A DNA stretch of 64,000 nt from positions 372,001-436,000 of the forward strand of contig NZ_FNXG01000002.1 in assembly GCF_900108405.1 (NCBI RefSeq), in the 5' to 3' direction. Position 1 is the first letter of the stretch; each line of letters opens with the position of its first letter. The stretch comes from Paracoccus alkenifer (GTDB lineage Bacteria > Pseudomonadota > Alphaproteobacteria > Rhodobacterales > Rhodobacteraceae). This document shows, piece after piece, positions 46,068 through 54,501 of this stretch. A model generated the notes under the pieces. It was not told the origin of the DNA, made no database searches, and saw nothing but the letters and a program-made list of their open reading frames with translations. The position numbers and the translations under genes are program-made.

Positions 46068-47449
46068 GGCCGCCCCCCGCTCAGCCGCGCGTGATGCAGC
46101 GCCGCCACCGCGCAAGAGGCCAGCCGCGACATAGCGCTGTCCGAACGCGAGTTCAGGATCACCGGCACCCGCGCGCCCAGCACCAGCCCGGCGCTTTCGG
46201 CGTGGCTGATATAGGACAGCTGTTTGGCCAGCATGTTGCCCGCGTCGATCCCCGGCGCGACCAGGATATTGGCGCGGCCCGCCACCTCGCAGCGCAGCCC
46301 CTTGGTGCGGGCGGCGGCGAGGTCGACGGCGTTGTCCATCGCCAGCGGCCCCTCGACCAGCCCGCCGGTGATCTGGCCGCGATCCGCCATCTTGGACAGC
46401 AGCGCCGCATCGACCGAGGACTGGATGTCGGGATTGACCGTCTCGACCGCCGACAGCACGCCGACCAGCGGCTGCTGCGACCCCAGCGAGATCGCCAGGT
46501 CGATGGCGTTCTGCACGATATCGACCTTGGTGCGCAGGTCGGGGGCGATGTTGATCGCGGCATCGGTGACCATGATCGGATGCGCCATCCCCGGCACGTC
46601 CATCACGAAGACATGGGTCAGCCGGCGCTTGCCGACCCGCAGCCCCGTCTGCCGGTCCACCATCGGGCGCAGCAGCTGGTCGGTGTGCAGATGCCCTTTC
46701 ATGATCGCGGCGGCGCGGCTTTCGTGGACCAGCGCGCAGGCGCGGGCGGCGGCTTTTTCGTGGTCGGGCTCGTCGATGATCTCGACACCCGCCAGCGATT
46801 CGTCGCCCGCAGCCGTAGCGATCAGCGCCTTGTCCCCGATCAGGATCGGGGTGATCAGCCCCTCGCGCCACGCGAGCAGCGCGCCCGACAGCGAGCGCTC
46901 GTCCTCGGGGGCGACCACGGCGGTGCGCAGGGGGGGCAGGGCGCGGGCGCGTTCCAGCAGCGCCTCGAAATGCCGGTGGCGCTGGACGATCAGCCCCGGG
47001 ATCTCGATGTCGTCGCGGTCAAAGCGCAGGCGCGGCGCCATCACCAGCGCCTCGCCCGTCAGGATCAGCGCGCCGTCGGCCGGGCGCGTCACCTCGGTGC
47101 GCATGGTCACCGTGCCGTCGTCGTGTTTTTCGACCACGGTCAGGCGGCTTTCCACCTCGTCCCCGGCGCGGGCGTGGCCGTGGAATTGCAGTGATTGCGA
47201 ACGATACAGCGTCCCCGGCCCCGGCAGCAGCGTGCCCAGCACCGCCGACAGCAGCGAGGCGATGAACATCCCCGGCGCGAATTCGTCGGGGATCCCGTCG
47301 CCGTCGCCATCCTCGCCCGGCAGGTGCATCGGGTTGTAGTTCCCCGAGGCCGCCGCGAACACGTAAAGATCGTCGGCGGTGATCAGCCGGCGCAGACAGG
47401 CGGTGTCGCCCGGTTGCAGCTCGTCGAAGATGCGGTTCGTCAGATGCAT
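46064..47449 (-). CDS. MaoC-like hydratase / phosphate acetyltransferase fusion
   Basis: The 461-residue, two-domain protein has an N-terminal MaoC hot-dog domain (about 1-140; VFAAASGNYNPMHL, FAPGMFIASLLSAVLG) and a C-terminal phosphate acyltransferase domain (about 160-460; MVTDAAINIAPDLRTKVDIVQNAI and ILVAPGIDAGNMLAKQL). It is annotated in relatives as bifunctional enoyl-CoA hydratase/phosphate acetyltransferase. The Pta domain would make acetyl phosphate for AckA, whose start it overlaps. Whether the MaoC domain hydrates a crotonyl-CoA-type substrate or is only structural cannot be told from sequence. ATG 47449 is the most plausible start. Confidence 0.92.
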   Translation of the reverse strand: MHLTNRIFDELQPGDTACLRRLITADDLYVFAAASGNYNPMHLPGEDGDGDGIPDEFAPGMFIASLLSAVLGTLLPGPGTLYRSQSLQFHGHARAGDEVESRLTVVEKHDDGTVTMRTEVTRPADGALILTGEALVMAPRLRFDRDDIEIPGLIVQRHRHFEALLERARALPPLRTAVVAPEDERSLSGALLAWREGLITPILIGDKALIATAAGDESLAGVEIIDEPDHEKAAARACALVHESRAAAIMKGHLHTDQLLRPMVDRQTGLRVGKRRLTHVFVMDVPGMAHPIMVTDAAINIAPDLRTKVDIVQNAIDLAISLGSQQPLVGVLSAVETVNPDIQSSVDAALLSKMADRGQITGGLVEGPLAMDNAVDLAAARTKGLRCEVAGRANILVAPGIDAGNMLAKQLSYISHAESAGLVLGARVPVILNSRSDSAMSRLASCAVAALHHARLSGGRP

Positions 47450-47622
47450 GGCGGTTCCCGTCGCATGGTCGGCCCGAGTTATGGGCCTCGCGGGGGGCGG
47501 GGGGCAAGGGTTCGCGCTGCAACCGGCCCCGCGACGGTGTGCGAATAGAACTTTGCCCGGGCCGCGCTGCCTGTGCCCGCCGACGGACGCACCCAAGACA
47601 TCGCGGGCGGATGACTGTTCCT

Positions 47623-47640
47623 TGTTTATATCTTCAAACA
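47623..47640 (+). promoter_or_regulatory. Candidate operator upstream of the DUF2892-RND operon
   Basis: TGTTT-ATATCTTC-AAACA is an inverted repeat in the AT-rich patch of the divergent pta/DUF2892 spacer, 42 bases before the DUF2892 ATG. It could bind a small regulator controlling the efflux operon. Seen by eye only. Confidence 0.25.
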
Positions 47641-47681
47641 TGCGCACATTGACAACTGCACTCGATCAGGAGGAATCGCAC

Positions 47682-47879
47682 ATGACACTTGAAAACGCTG
47701 TCCGCGCCTTTGCCGGCATCATGGTCCTCGTTTCGGTCGCGCTGACCGCGTGGGTTTCGCCGCATTTCGTCTGGCTGACGCTGTTTATCGGCGCCAATCT
47801 TTTGCAATCGGCCTTTACGGGCATCTGCCCAGCGGTCAAGATACTGCAAAAGCTGGGATTTCAATCGCGAAACGCCTGA
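47682..47879 (+). CDS. DUF2892 (YgaP-type) small membrane protein
   Basis: The 65-residue protein is mostly two hydrophobic helices (FAGIMVLVSVALTAWV and FVWLTLFIGANLLQSAFTG) with the family ending GICPAVKILQKLG. DUF2892 domains are often found with rhodaneses or sulfide- and metal-responsive genes; here it precedes an RND adaptor by 16 bases. ATG 47682 follows GGAGG at 8 bases; the ATG at 47640 would add 14 residues and is less likely. Confidence 0.87.
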   Translation: MTLENAVRAFAGIMVLVSVALTAWVSPHFVWLTLFIGANLLQSAFTGICPAVKILQKLGFQSRNA

Positions 47880-47895
47880 ACAGGAGACCCGCCCC

Positions 47896-48867
47896 ATGCG
47901 CCCGCTGCTGATCGCCGCCCTTCTTGCCACCGCGGCCCCGATCGCGACCGGCGCCGCCGAACCGCTGGCGATGACCCCGCACAAGATCGCGCAGTGGAAG
48001 CCGGTCTATGGCCGGGTCGAGGCGCGCGATCTTGTCCCGGCGCGGGCGCGAATCGGCGGCACCGTGGTCGAACTGTCGGTGACCGAGGGCGATACCGTCG
48101 CGGCGGGCCAGCGCATCGCGCTGGTGCGCGACGACAAGATCAGCTTTCAGATCGACGCGATCGACGCGCAGCTGCGCGCGCTTGAGGCGCAGCTTGAACG
48201 GGCCGAGGCGGAACTGACGCGCGGCCGTTCGCTGGTCGAACGTGGCGTGTCCACCGCGCAGCGGCTGGAGCAGCTGGAAACCGACGTCAGCGTGACCCGG
48301 AACCAGATCGCCGCGGCGCAGGCGCAGCGCGCCGTCGCCCTACAGCAATCCGACGAGGGCGAGGTTCTGGCCCCCGTCGCCGGCCGCGTGCTGACCGTGC
48401 CGGTGACCCGCGATGCCGTCATCATGGGCGGCGAGCCGGTGGCCACCATCGCCGGCGGCGGCTTTTTCCTGCGACTTGCCATCCCCGAACGCCACGCCGC
48501 CGATCTGCACGAGGGCGCAGAGCTGCAAACCACCTCGAACGGGTCGGTGATCCCGGGGCGGCTGGTCAAGCTTTACCCGCAGATCGAACAGGGGCGCGTC
48601 ATCGCCGATGTCGAGGTCGAGGGGCTGGACGCGACATTCGTCGATGCCCGCGTGCTGGTGCAGGTGCCGGTGGGCAGCCGGCAGGCGCTGCTGGTGCCGC
48701 AATCGGCGCTGATCCGGCGCGCCGGGCTGGATTTCCTGCGCATCCGCAAGGGCGAGGTTGAGGTCGACCGCAGCGTGGTTCCCGGCGCCACGGTCACGCT
48801 GGACGGCGCCGCCATGGTCGAGATCCTGACCGGCCTGCACGAAGGCGACATGGTTCTGGTGCCCTGA
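47896..48867 (+). CDS. RND efflux periplasmic adaptor (membrane fusion protein)
   Basis: The 323-residue periplasmic protein has a signal peptide (MRPLLIAALLATAAPIATGAAEP), a lipoyl-like half (GRVEARDLVPARARIGGTVVELSVTEGDTVAAGQRIA), a coiled-coil hairpin at about 75-150 (AQLRALEAQLERAEAELTRG), a second lipoyl half and a beta-barrel region. It should bridge the inner-membrane pump encoded next and an outer-membrane factor encoded elsewhere. It lacks a lipidation Cys. Substrate unknown; the DUF2892 neighbour hints at sulfur or metal stress. Confidence 0.92.
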   Translation: MRPLLIAALLATAAPIATGAAEPLAMTPHKIAQWKPVYGRVEARDLVPARARIGGTVVELSVTEGDTVAAGQRIALVRDDKISFQIDAIDAQLRALEAQLERAEAELTRGRSLVERGVSTAQRLEQLETDVSVTRNQIAAAQAQRAVALQQSDEGEVLAPVAGRVLTVPVTRDAVIMGGEPVATIAGGGFFLRLAIPERHAADLHEGAELQTTSNGSVIPGRLVKLYPQIEQGRVIADVEVEGLDATFVDARVLVQVPVGSRQALLVPQSALIRRAGLDFLRIRKGEVEVDRSVVPGATVTLDGAAMVEILTGLHEGDMVLVP

Positions 48868-48868
48868 C

Positions 48869-51800
48869 ATGACACTCAAACCCTCTCGGAACGGCAACCA
48901 CCACGACGATTCCACCCCGGGCGACAGCGCGCCACGGCTGGGCATGGCGGGCTGGCTGACCCGGGGCTTCATCGCCTCGCCGCTGACGCCGCTGCTGCTG
49001 ATCGCCTCGCTCGCCTTTGGGCTGATCGCGCTGATGGCGCTGCCGCGCGAGGAAGAGCCGCAGATTTCCGTGCCGATGATCGACATCCAGGTGATGGCGC
49101 CGGGGCTGAAGGCGCCCGATGCCGTCAAGCTGATCACCGAGCCGCTGGAGCAGATCGTCAAGGGCATCGACGAGGTCGAACACGTCTATTCCCAGACCCA
49201 GGACGACGGCGTGCTGGTCACCGCGCGCTTTCTGACCGGCACCTCGGCCGATACGGCGGTGCTGCGGGTCCATGACAAGCTGCGTGCCAACATGGACCGC
49301 ATCCCCGCCGGCATCCCGGAACCCTTGATCGTCGGGCGCGGCATCGACGATGTGGCGATCGTGTCGCTGACCCTTGCCCCTGCGGCGGGCGACAGCATCG
49401 CCGCCAGCGACCTGACCCGCATCGCCCGGCAATTGCAGACCGAGATCACCAAGATCCAGGATGTCGGCCTGACCTATCTGGTCGGCGCCACTGACGAGAT
49501 CATCCGCATCGACCCCGACCCGGCGCGGCTGGCGCTTTACGGCGTCACGTTGCAGCAGCTGTCCGGCAAGGTGCAGGGCGCCAACCGCGCCTTTCCCACC
49601 GGGCTTGTGCGCGATCAGGGCCAGCAGATCATGCTGGTTGCAGGTGAAACACTCGCCACGCCCGAGGCTATCGGCAACCTGCTGCTGACCACCCGCGACG
49701 GCCGCCCGGTTTACTTGCGCGACGTGGCCGATGTGACGCTGGCGACCGATACCGCGGATGCGATGGTCACCACCGTCACCCGCGCTGCTGACGGCAGCCC
49801 GCAGCGCGTGCCCTCGGTCACGCTGGCCGTGGCCAAGCGCGCCGGCTCGAACGCGGTGACCGTGGCCGAGACCATCCTTGACCGCGTTGCCGAATTGCAG
49901 GGCAGCCTGATCCCCGCCGACATCGGTATCGAGATCACCCGCGACTATGGCGAGACCGCCAACGAAAAGGCCAATGAGCTGCTGTTCCACCTTGGCCTTG
50001 CCACCATCTCGATCATCGCGCTGGTGTGGCTGGCAATCGGCTGGCACGAGGCGCTGGTTGTCGCCGTCGTCATTCCAGTCACCATCCTGCTGACGCTGTT
50101 TGCGTCCTGGATCATGGGCTATACGCTGAACCGGGTCAGCCTGTTCGCGCTGATCTTTTCCATCGGCATCCTCGTCGACGACGCTATCGTGGTGATCGAA
50201 AACATCGCCCGCCACTGGGCGATGAATGACGGTCGCCCGCGTGCGAAAGCCGCCATCGACGCCGTGGCCGAGGTCGGCAACCCCACCATCGTCGCCACCC
50301 TGACCGTGGTCGCGGCCCTGCTGCCGATGCTGTTCGTATCCGGCATGATGGGCCCCTATATGAGCCCGATTCCGGCCAATGCCTCGGCCGCGATGATCTT
50401 TTCGTTCTTCGTCGCAGTCATGGTCACGCCCTGGCTGATGATGAAGATCGCCGGCCGCGCGCCGATGACTGCCCACGCCGAGGCCGCGCATGGCGGCGGG
50501 CGGCTGGGGCGTGCCTATGCCCGTGTCGCGCGGCCGCTTCTGGCCAGCAAGGCGCGGGGCTGGCTGTTTCTGGCCTTTGTTCTGGCGCTGACCGGGGCTT
50601 CGCTGTCGCTGTTTTATACGAAACACGTCACGGTCAAGCTGCTGCCCTTTGACAACAAGTCCGAGCTGGCGGTGATGATCGACCTGCCCGAGGGTGCCTC
50701 GGTCGAGGATACCGATGCCGTCGCGCAAGAGGTCGCGCGCATTCTGCTGGGCATGGACGAGGTGCGCTCGGTCCAGACCCATGCCGGCAGTGCCGCGCCC
50801 TTTGATTTCAATGGCTTGGTGCGCCACAGCTTCCACCGCAACCAGCCGCAGCTGGGCGATGTGGCGGTGAACCTTGCGCCCAAGGCGGATCGTGACCGCG
50901 CCAGCCATGCCATTGCGCTGGACATGCGCGAACGCCTGCGCACGGCCGCCATGCCCGATGGCACAGTGCTAAAGGTGGTCGAGCCGCCGCCCGGTCCCCC
51001 GGTGATGGCGACCCTGCTGGCCGAGATCTACGGCCCCGACGCCGCCACGCGGCGCGAGGTCGCGGCAAGGGTCGAGGAGGCTTTCCGATCCGTCCCCTTC
51101 ATCGTCGATATCGACAATTCCTGGGGCACCGCGCCGCGCAAGCTGCGCGCCACCATCTCGACCGATGATCTGGAATTCTTTCATGTCGAGGAAAGCGACG
51201 TTCTGGACACCATCGGGCTGCTGAACGCGGGCGCGCTGGTCGGCTATTCGCATCGTGGCGAGGGCCGCCCCCCGATCCCGATCCGCATCGAGCGCCCGAA
51301 ATCGGCCCGTGTCATGGACGAGGCGTTCCTGACCACGCCGATTCCGGCCAATGTCCTGCCCGGCGACCGCGGCGTGGTGGAACTGGGCGACGTCGTGCAG
51401 GTGGTCGAGGAACGCGCCTCGCTGCCGATCTTTCGCCGCAACGGCCGCGCGGCCGAGATGGTGACCGCCGAACTCGCCGGTGATTTCGAGGCGCCGCTTT
51501 ACGGTATGCTTGCCGTTCATGACGCGCTTGATGCGCAGGACTGGACCGACCTGCCGCGCCCGGAAATCAGCCTGCATGGCCAGCCGGGCGACGAATCCAC
51601 GCCCACGCTGCTTTGGGACGGCGAATGGGAGGTCACCTGGGTCACCTTTCGCGACATGGGCGCGGCCTTTATGGTGGCGCTGCTGGGCATCTACATCCTG
51701 GTGGTGGCGCAGTTCCATTCGTTCAAGCTGCCGCTGGTGGTGCTGACGCCGGTGCCCCTGACCTTCATCGGCATCATGATCGGGCACTGGCTGTTCGGGG

Positions 51801-52117
51801 CGCCGTTTTCGGCGACATCCATGATCGGCTTCATCGCGTTGGCGGGGATCATCGTGCGAAATTCGATCCTGCTGGTCGATTTCATCCGCCACACCCCGCG
51901 CGAGGACCGTCCGCTGACCGAGGTGCTGATCGAGGCCGGGGCCATCCGCTTCAAGCCGATCCTGCTGACCGGGATCGCGGCGATGATCGGGGCGGCGGTG
52001 ATCCTGGCCGACCCGATCTTTCAGGGGCTGGCGATCTCGTTGCTGTTCGGGGTGGCCTCGTCAACGCTGCTGACGGTGCTGGTGATCCCGGTCATCTACC
52101 GCGTGCTGCGGGGATAG
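48869..52117 (+). CDS. RND-family inner-membrane efflux transporter
   Basis: The 1082-residue, proton-driven pump has about 12 membrane helices and two large periplasmic loops. Visible marks: LREEEPQISVP-type strand after helix 1 (PREEEPQISVPMIDIQV), QTQDDGVLVTARF, the helix-4 proton-relay motif GILVDDAIVVIENIARH, and the second half repeating the layout (ALAGIIVRNSILLVDFIRH). The motif and length fit the HAE-like AcrB group rather than heavy-metal CusA pumps. It begins one base past the adaptor stop. No outer-membrane TolC is nearby. Confidence 0.95.
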   Translation: MTLKPSRNGNHHDDSTPGDSAPRLGMAGWLTRGFIASPLTPLLLIASLAFGLIALMALPREEEPQISVPMIDIQVMAPGLKAPDAVKLITEPLEQIVKGIDEVEHVYSQTQDDGVLVTARFLTGTSADTAVLRVHDKLRANMDRIPAGIPEPLIVGRGIDDVAIVSLTLAPAAGDSIAASDLTRIARQLQTEITKIQDVGLTYLVGATDEIIRIDPDPARLALYGVTLQQLSGKVQGANRAFPTGLVRDQGQQIMLVAGETLATPEAIGNLLLTTRDGRPVYLRDVADVTLATDTADAMVTTVTRAADGSPQRVPSVTLAVAKRAGSNAVTVAETILDRVAELQGSLIPADIGIEITRDYGETANEKANELLFHLGLATISIIALVWLAIGWHEALVVAVVIPVTILLTLFASWIMGYTLNRVSLFALIFSIGILVDDAIVVIENIARHWAMNDGRPRAKAAIDAVAEVGNPTIVATLTVVAALLPMLFVSGMMGPYMSPIPANASAAMIFSFFVAVMVTPWLMMKIAGRAPMTAHAEAAHGGGRLGRAYARVARPLLASKARGWLFLAFVLALTGASLSLFYTKHVTVKLLPFDNKSELAVMIDLPEGASVEDTDAVAQEVARILLGMDEVRSVQTHAGSAAPFDFNGLVRHSFHRNQPQLGDVAVNLAPKADRDRASHAIALDMRERLRTAAMPDGTVLKVVEPPPGPPVMATLLAEIYGPDAATRREVAARVEEAFRSVPFIVDIDNSWGTAPRKLRATISTDDLEFFHVEESDVLDTIGLLNAGALVGYSHRGEGRPPIPIRIERPKSARVMDEAFLTTPIPANVLPGDRGVVELGDVVQVVEERASLPIFRRNGRAAEMVTAELAGDFEAPLYGMLAVHDALDAQDWTDLPRPEISLHGQPGDESTPTLLWDGEWEVTWVTFRDMGAAFMVALLGIYILVVAQFHSFKLPLVVLTPVPLTFIGIMIGHWLFGAPFSATSMIGFIALAGIIVRNSILLVDFIRHTPREDRPLTEVLIEAGAIRFKPILLTGIAAMIGAAVILADPIFQGLAISLLFGVASSTLLTVLVIPVIYRVLRG

Positions 52118-52528
52118 CCGAGGGGCGCCGCCGCGTCTTGCATTGGGGCCGGGACGAAGTCTGCCGGACGAGCCGCAGCCCGAGCGAGGCGTCCCGTGGC
52201 GCGAAACGGTTGCCGCCACGCTGCTGGGCCACTGGGCCGTCGGCGTCTGGCAGCAGGGGCCGTGGCAGCCGTGGTCGTGATCCTCACGGCAAGGGTCGGC
52301 AAGAGGCGGCCCTGGCTGTCAGGTTTGCCGAAGCGGGGCCGGAGCCTGACAGCGAGTGCGAAAAACTCTTTGGACAAAGCTGGTGCGATTTTTGGCCAAA
52401 GCTGGTGCCGCGCAACACCAGCACGTTCAGCGCCGCGAAACAAACCCCGAGAGGTGGGCTGAAGGGTGGGCCAGAATGAACACTGTCCACCCAAGAGGCT
52501 GACATTGTCCAGTAAAATCAAGAGAATT
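52118..52528. other. Gene-free relic region between RND operon and tRNA-Thr
   Basis: In these 411 bases I see no gene, only short frames with no recognisable protein. Two 18-bp copies differing at one base begin at 52369 (TTTGGACAAAGCTGGTGC) and 52391 (TTTGGCCAAAGCTGGTGC), 22 bases apart. The right copy ends next to TGGTGCCGC, which also occurs at the tRNA 3' end (52529-52537). No terminator is apparent. Confidence 0.6.
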
Positions 52529-52604
52529 GGTGCCGCAGAAGGGACTCGAACCCCCGACCCCATCATTACGAATGATGTGCTCTACCAGCTGAGCTACTGC
52601 GGCC
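52529..52604 (-). tRNA. tRNA-Thr (anticodon CGT, reads ACG)
   Basis: The cloverleaf is readable on the minus strand: acceptor GCCGCAG (52604-52598) paired with CTGCGGC (52539-52533), discriminator A, encoded CCA (52531-52529). The anticodon stem CATCA/TGATG (52578-52574 and 52566-52562, by complement) carries loop TTCGTAA with anticodon CGT. The T-arm GGGGGTTCGAGTCCC is complete. No intron. Confidence 0.95.
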
Positions 52605-52648
52605 TGACCCGCGCGAGTTAGCACCTTCGCGCGGGCAGGGAAAGGGGG

Positions 52649-54490
52649 TCAGCGTGATTCCGTGGCCGTTGCGGCCTCGGGTGGCTCGACATCCGGGCGG
52701 ACGGGTGGGTTGCCGGGTGCCGGAGGCGTGGTCGGGGCGGTGGCCTGCTGTTCCACAGGCGGTGCGAAGGTGGTCGCGCCGGTCTTGGTGACCGGCGGCG
52801 GCATGGGGATTGCGTCGATGCCGTCGCCGGGTGGGGTGATCGGCGACGCTGCCTGCGGTGTGGGTGCGGGCGGCGGGGCGGGGACAAGGGGCGGTGCCTC
52901 GCGGTGGGTCAGGGTGACCGAGGGCGCATAGTCCGATTCGCGCGGGATATAGCCGGGGCGGGTCGCGGCGGCCCTTGCTTTCGGCGGCTCGGGCGGGGTC
53001 GGTGCGGCAGGGGGCGGTGCGGCAGGGGGTTCGGGCGCGCTGCCTGCGTCCGCCACCACTGCGGGGGCGAGGACGGCCGGTGCAGCGGCGGGCTGATCTG
53101 CGGCCCCGGCGCGGCCGATGATCAGGGGCAGCATCTCGACGCCGTTGCCGGCGGTGGCCATGCGCGCGGCGACCGGCGGCTCGCGCCAGCTCAGCGTGTC
53201 GAAGCCGTGGCAGCTGTCGCAGACCGGCGACCATTCCGACATGATGTTGTGGCAGTTCTCGCAGACCCATTGCGGGCCGCGGCTGGCGTTCATCGCGCGC
53301 GCGAGCCACGCCCGCACCACGCTGTCGTCGGCGCCCGAGCCGCGTTCCACCGCCGCCATGATCGCGATCGAGCGCACCGTGGGCTGCGTCTCGGCCAGGT
53401 CGCCAAGCGCGCGGCGGGCGGCGGGGAAATCCTCGGCCGCCAGCGCCAGTTCCGCTTGCAGCAGCCGCGATTCCTGATGGTCGGGGTTCTGGCGGATCAG
53501 CTCGCCGAAACGGCGCAGCCGCTGGGCCGGGGTCTCGTCCGGCTCGATCTCGGCATAGGCGGCGGCAAGCGAGGGGTGGGGCTGCGCGGCCCAGGTCTTT
53601 TGCAGCAGCCGCGCGGCGTTGCGCGGATCCTTTTGCGCCAGATAGCTGCGCGCGGCCAGCACCGCCGCCGGCACCAGATCGGGCGAGGCGCGGTTGGCGC
53701 TGATCGCGGCCTCGCGCGCGCTGATGGAATTGCCCTGCGCCAGCACCTCGGACGCCTCTTGCAGCGCCAGCACCGCATCGCGGCGAATCGCCACGTCCTT
53801 GGGCAACAGCCCGTGGCGGCGCTTGTCCTTGATGGTGCCGCGCGCGCCCTTCCAGTCATGGGCGCGGGTTTGCAGCTCAAGCAGCGCGTCCTGCATCCCG
53901 GTATGGGCGGGCTTCAGGGCATAGGCTTTTTCGGCCAGCCGCAGCGCGGTGGCGGTGTCGCCCATGGCCAGCCGCTGCTGCATCAGCCCGCGGATCCCGA
54001 CGAAACGGGTGCGCTGGTCGGCCAGCATGGTGCGATAGACCTGTTCGGCGTGTTTGGCGTCGCCCGCGGTCTCGGCGGCCTGCGCGGCCAGCAGGTTGGT
54101 CAGATGCGGCTGGTCCAGGTATTTCGCGGCCTTTTGCGCCTGAGCCTGCGCGGCGCGCCCCTCGCCCGAGGCGACGGCCAGCATCCCCTCGGCCAGCGCC
54201 TTGTAGCCCTTGCGCTCGCGCGAGCGGTCGAAATAGCGGTCGATGGCGGTGCGGTCGCCGGCCAGAAAGCGCAGAAAGGCCCACAGGATGCGCAGCACCT
54301 GCACCGCCAGCCACGCCAGAAACAGCGCGACGATGGCGGCGACGGCGGCCTGCACCGGCCCCAGCGTGTATTCCACGCCGTTGAACTGGACGATCAGCGG
54401 TGCGCCGTGTTCGGCTAGATACACGGCCCCCAGCGCCGCCGCCAGAACGACGCCAAAGAAAAACGTGACCTTGAGAAGCGTGAACAGCAT
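52649..54490 (-). CDS. hemY: HemY-type tetratricopeptide membrane protein with zinc ribbon
   Basis: The 613-residue, inner-membrane protein of the HemY family is encoded beside hemD across proteobacteria. Two helices (about 8-26 and 48-72) span the membrane, then TPR-like helices (about 90-400). A Cys4 zinc ribbon follows with Cys410, Cys413, Cys424 and Cys427 in WVCENCHNIMSEWSPVCDSC, then a long Pro/Ala-rich tail (about 460-613). The haem role is inferred from location; no catalysis is known. It sits 11 bases downstream of the Mic60-like gene on the minus strand. Confidence 0.92.
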   Translation of the reverse strand: MLFTLLKVTFFFGVVLAAALGAVYLAEHGAPLIVQFNGVEYTLGPVQAAVAAIVALFLAWLAVQVLRILWAFLRFLAGDRTAIDRYFDRSRERKGYKALAEGMLAVASGEGRAAQAQAQKAAKYLDQPHLTNLLAAQAAETAGDAKHAEQVYRTMLADQRTRFVGIRGLMQQRLAMGDTATALRLAEKAYALKPAHTGMQDALLELQTRAHDWKGARGTIKDKRRHGLLPKDVAIRRDAVLALQEASEVLAQGNSISAREAAISANRASPDLVPAAVLAARSYLAQKDPRNAARLLQKTWAAQPHPSLAAAYAEIEPDETPAQRLRRFGELIRQNPDHQESRLLQAELALAAEDFPAARRALGDLAETQPTVRSIAIMAAVERGSGADDSVVRAWLARAMNASRGPQWVCENCHNIMSEWSPVCDSCHGFDTLSWREPPVAARMATAGNGVEMLPLIIGRAGAADQPAAAPAVLAPAVVADAGSAPEPPAAPPPAAPTPPEPPKARAAATRPGYIPRESDYAPSVTLTHREAPPLVPAPPPAPTPQAASPITPPGDGIDAIPMPPPVTKTGATTFAPPVEQQATAPTTPPAPGNPPVRPDVEPPEAATATESR

Positions 54491-54501
54491 CTTCGGTGAC
54501 C

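Noticed and set aside
47649..47654. TTGACA as a -35 box for the DUF2892 operon
   Set aside because: No acceptable -10 hexamer at 16-18 bases downstream; the ribosome site and start occupy that space.
48794..50908. 704-codon minus-strand frame over the RND pump
   Set aside because: Antisense shadow of a textbook RND protein.
52403..52537. attL/attR-like TGGTGCCGC duplication of the tRNA-Thr 3' end
   Set aside because: Nine bases are too short for a convincing att core, and no integrase or mobile gene is present.
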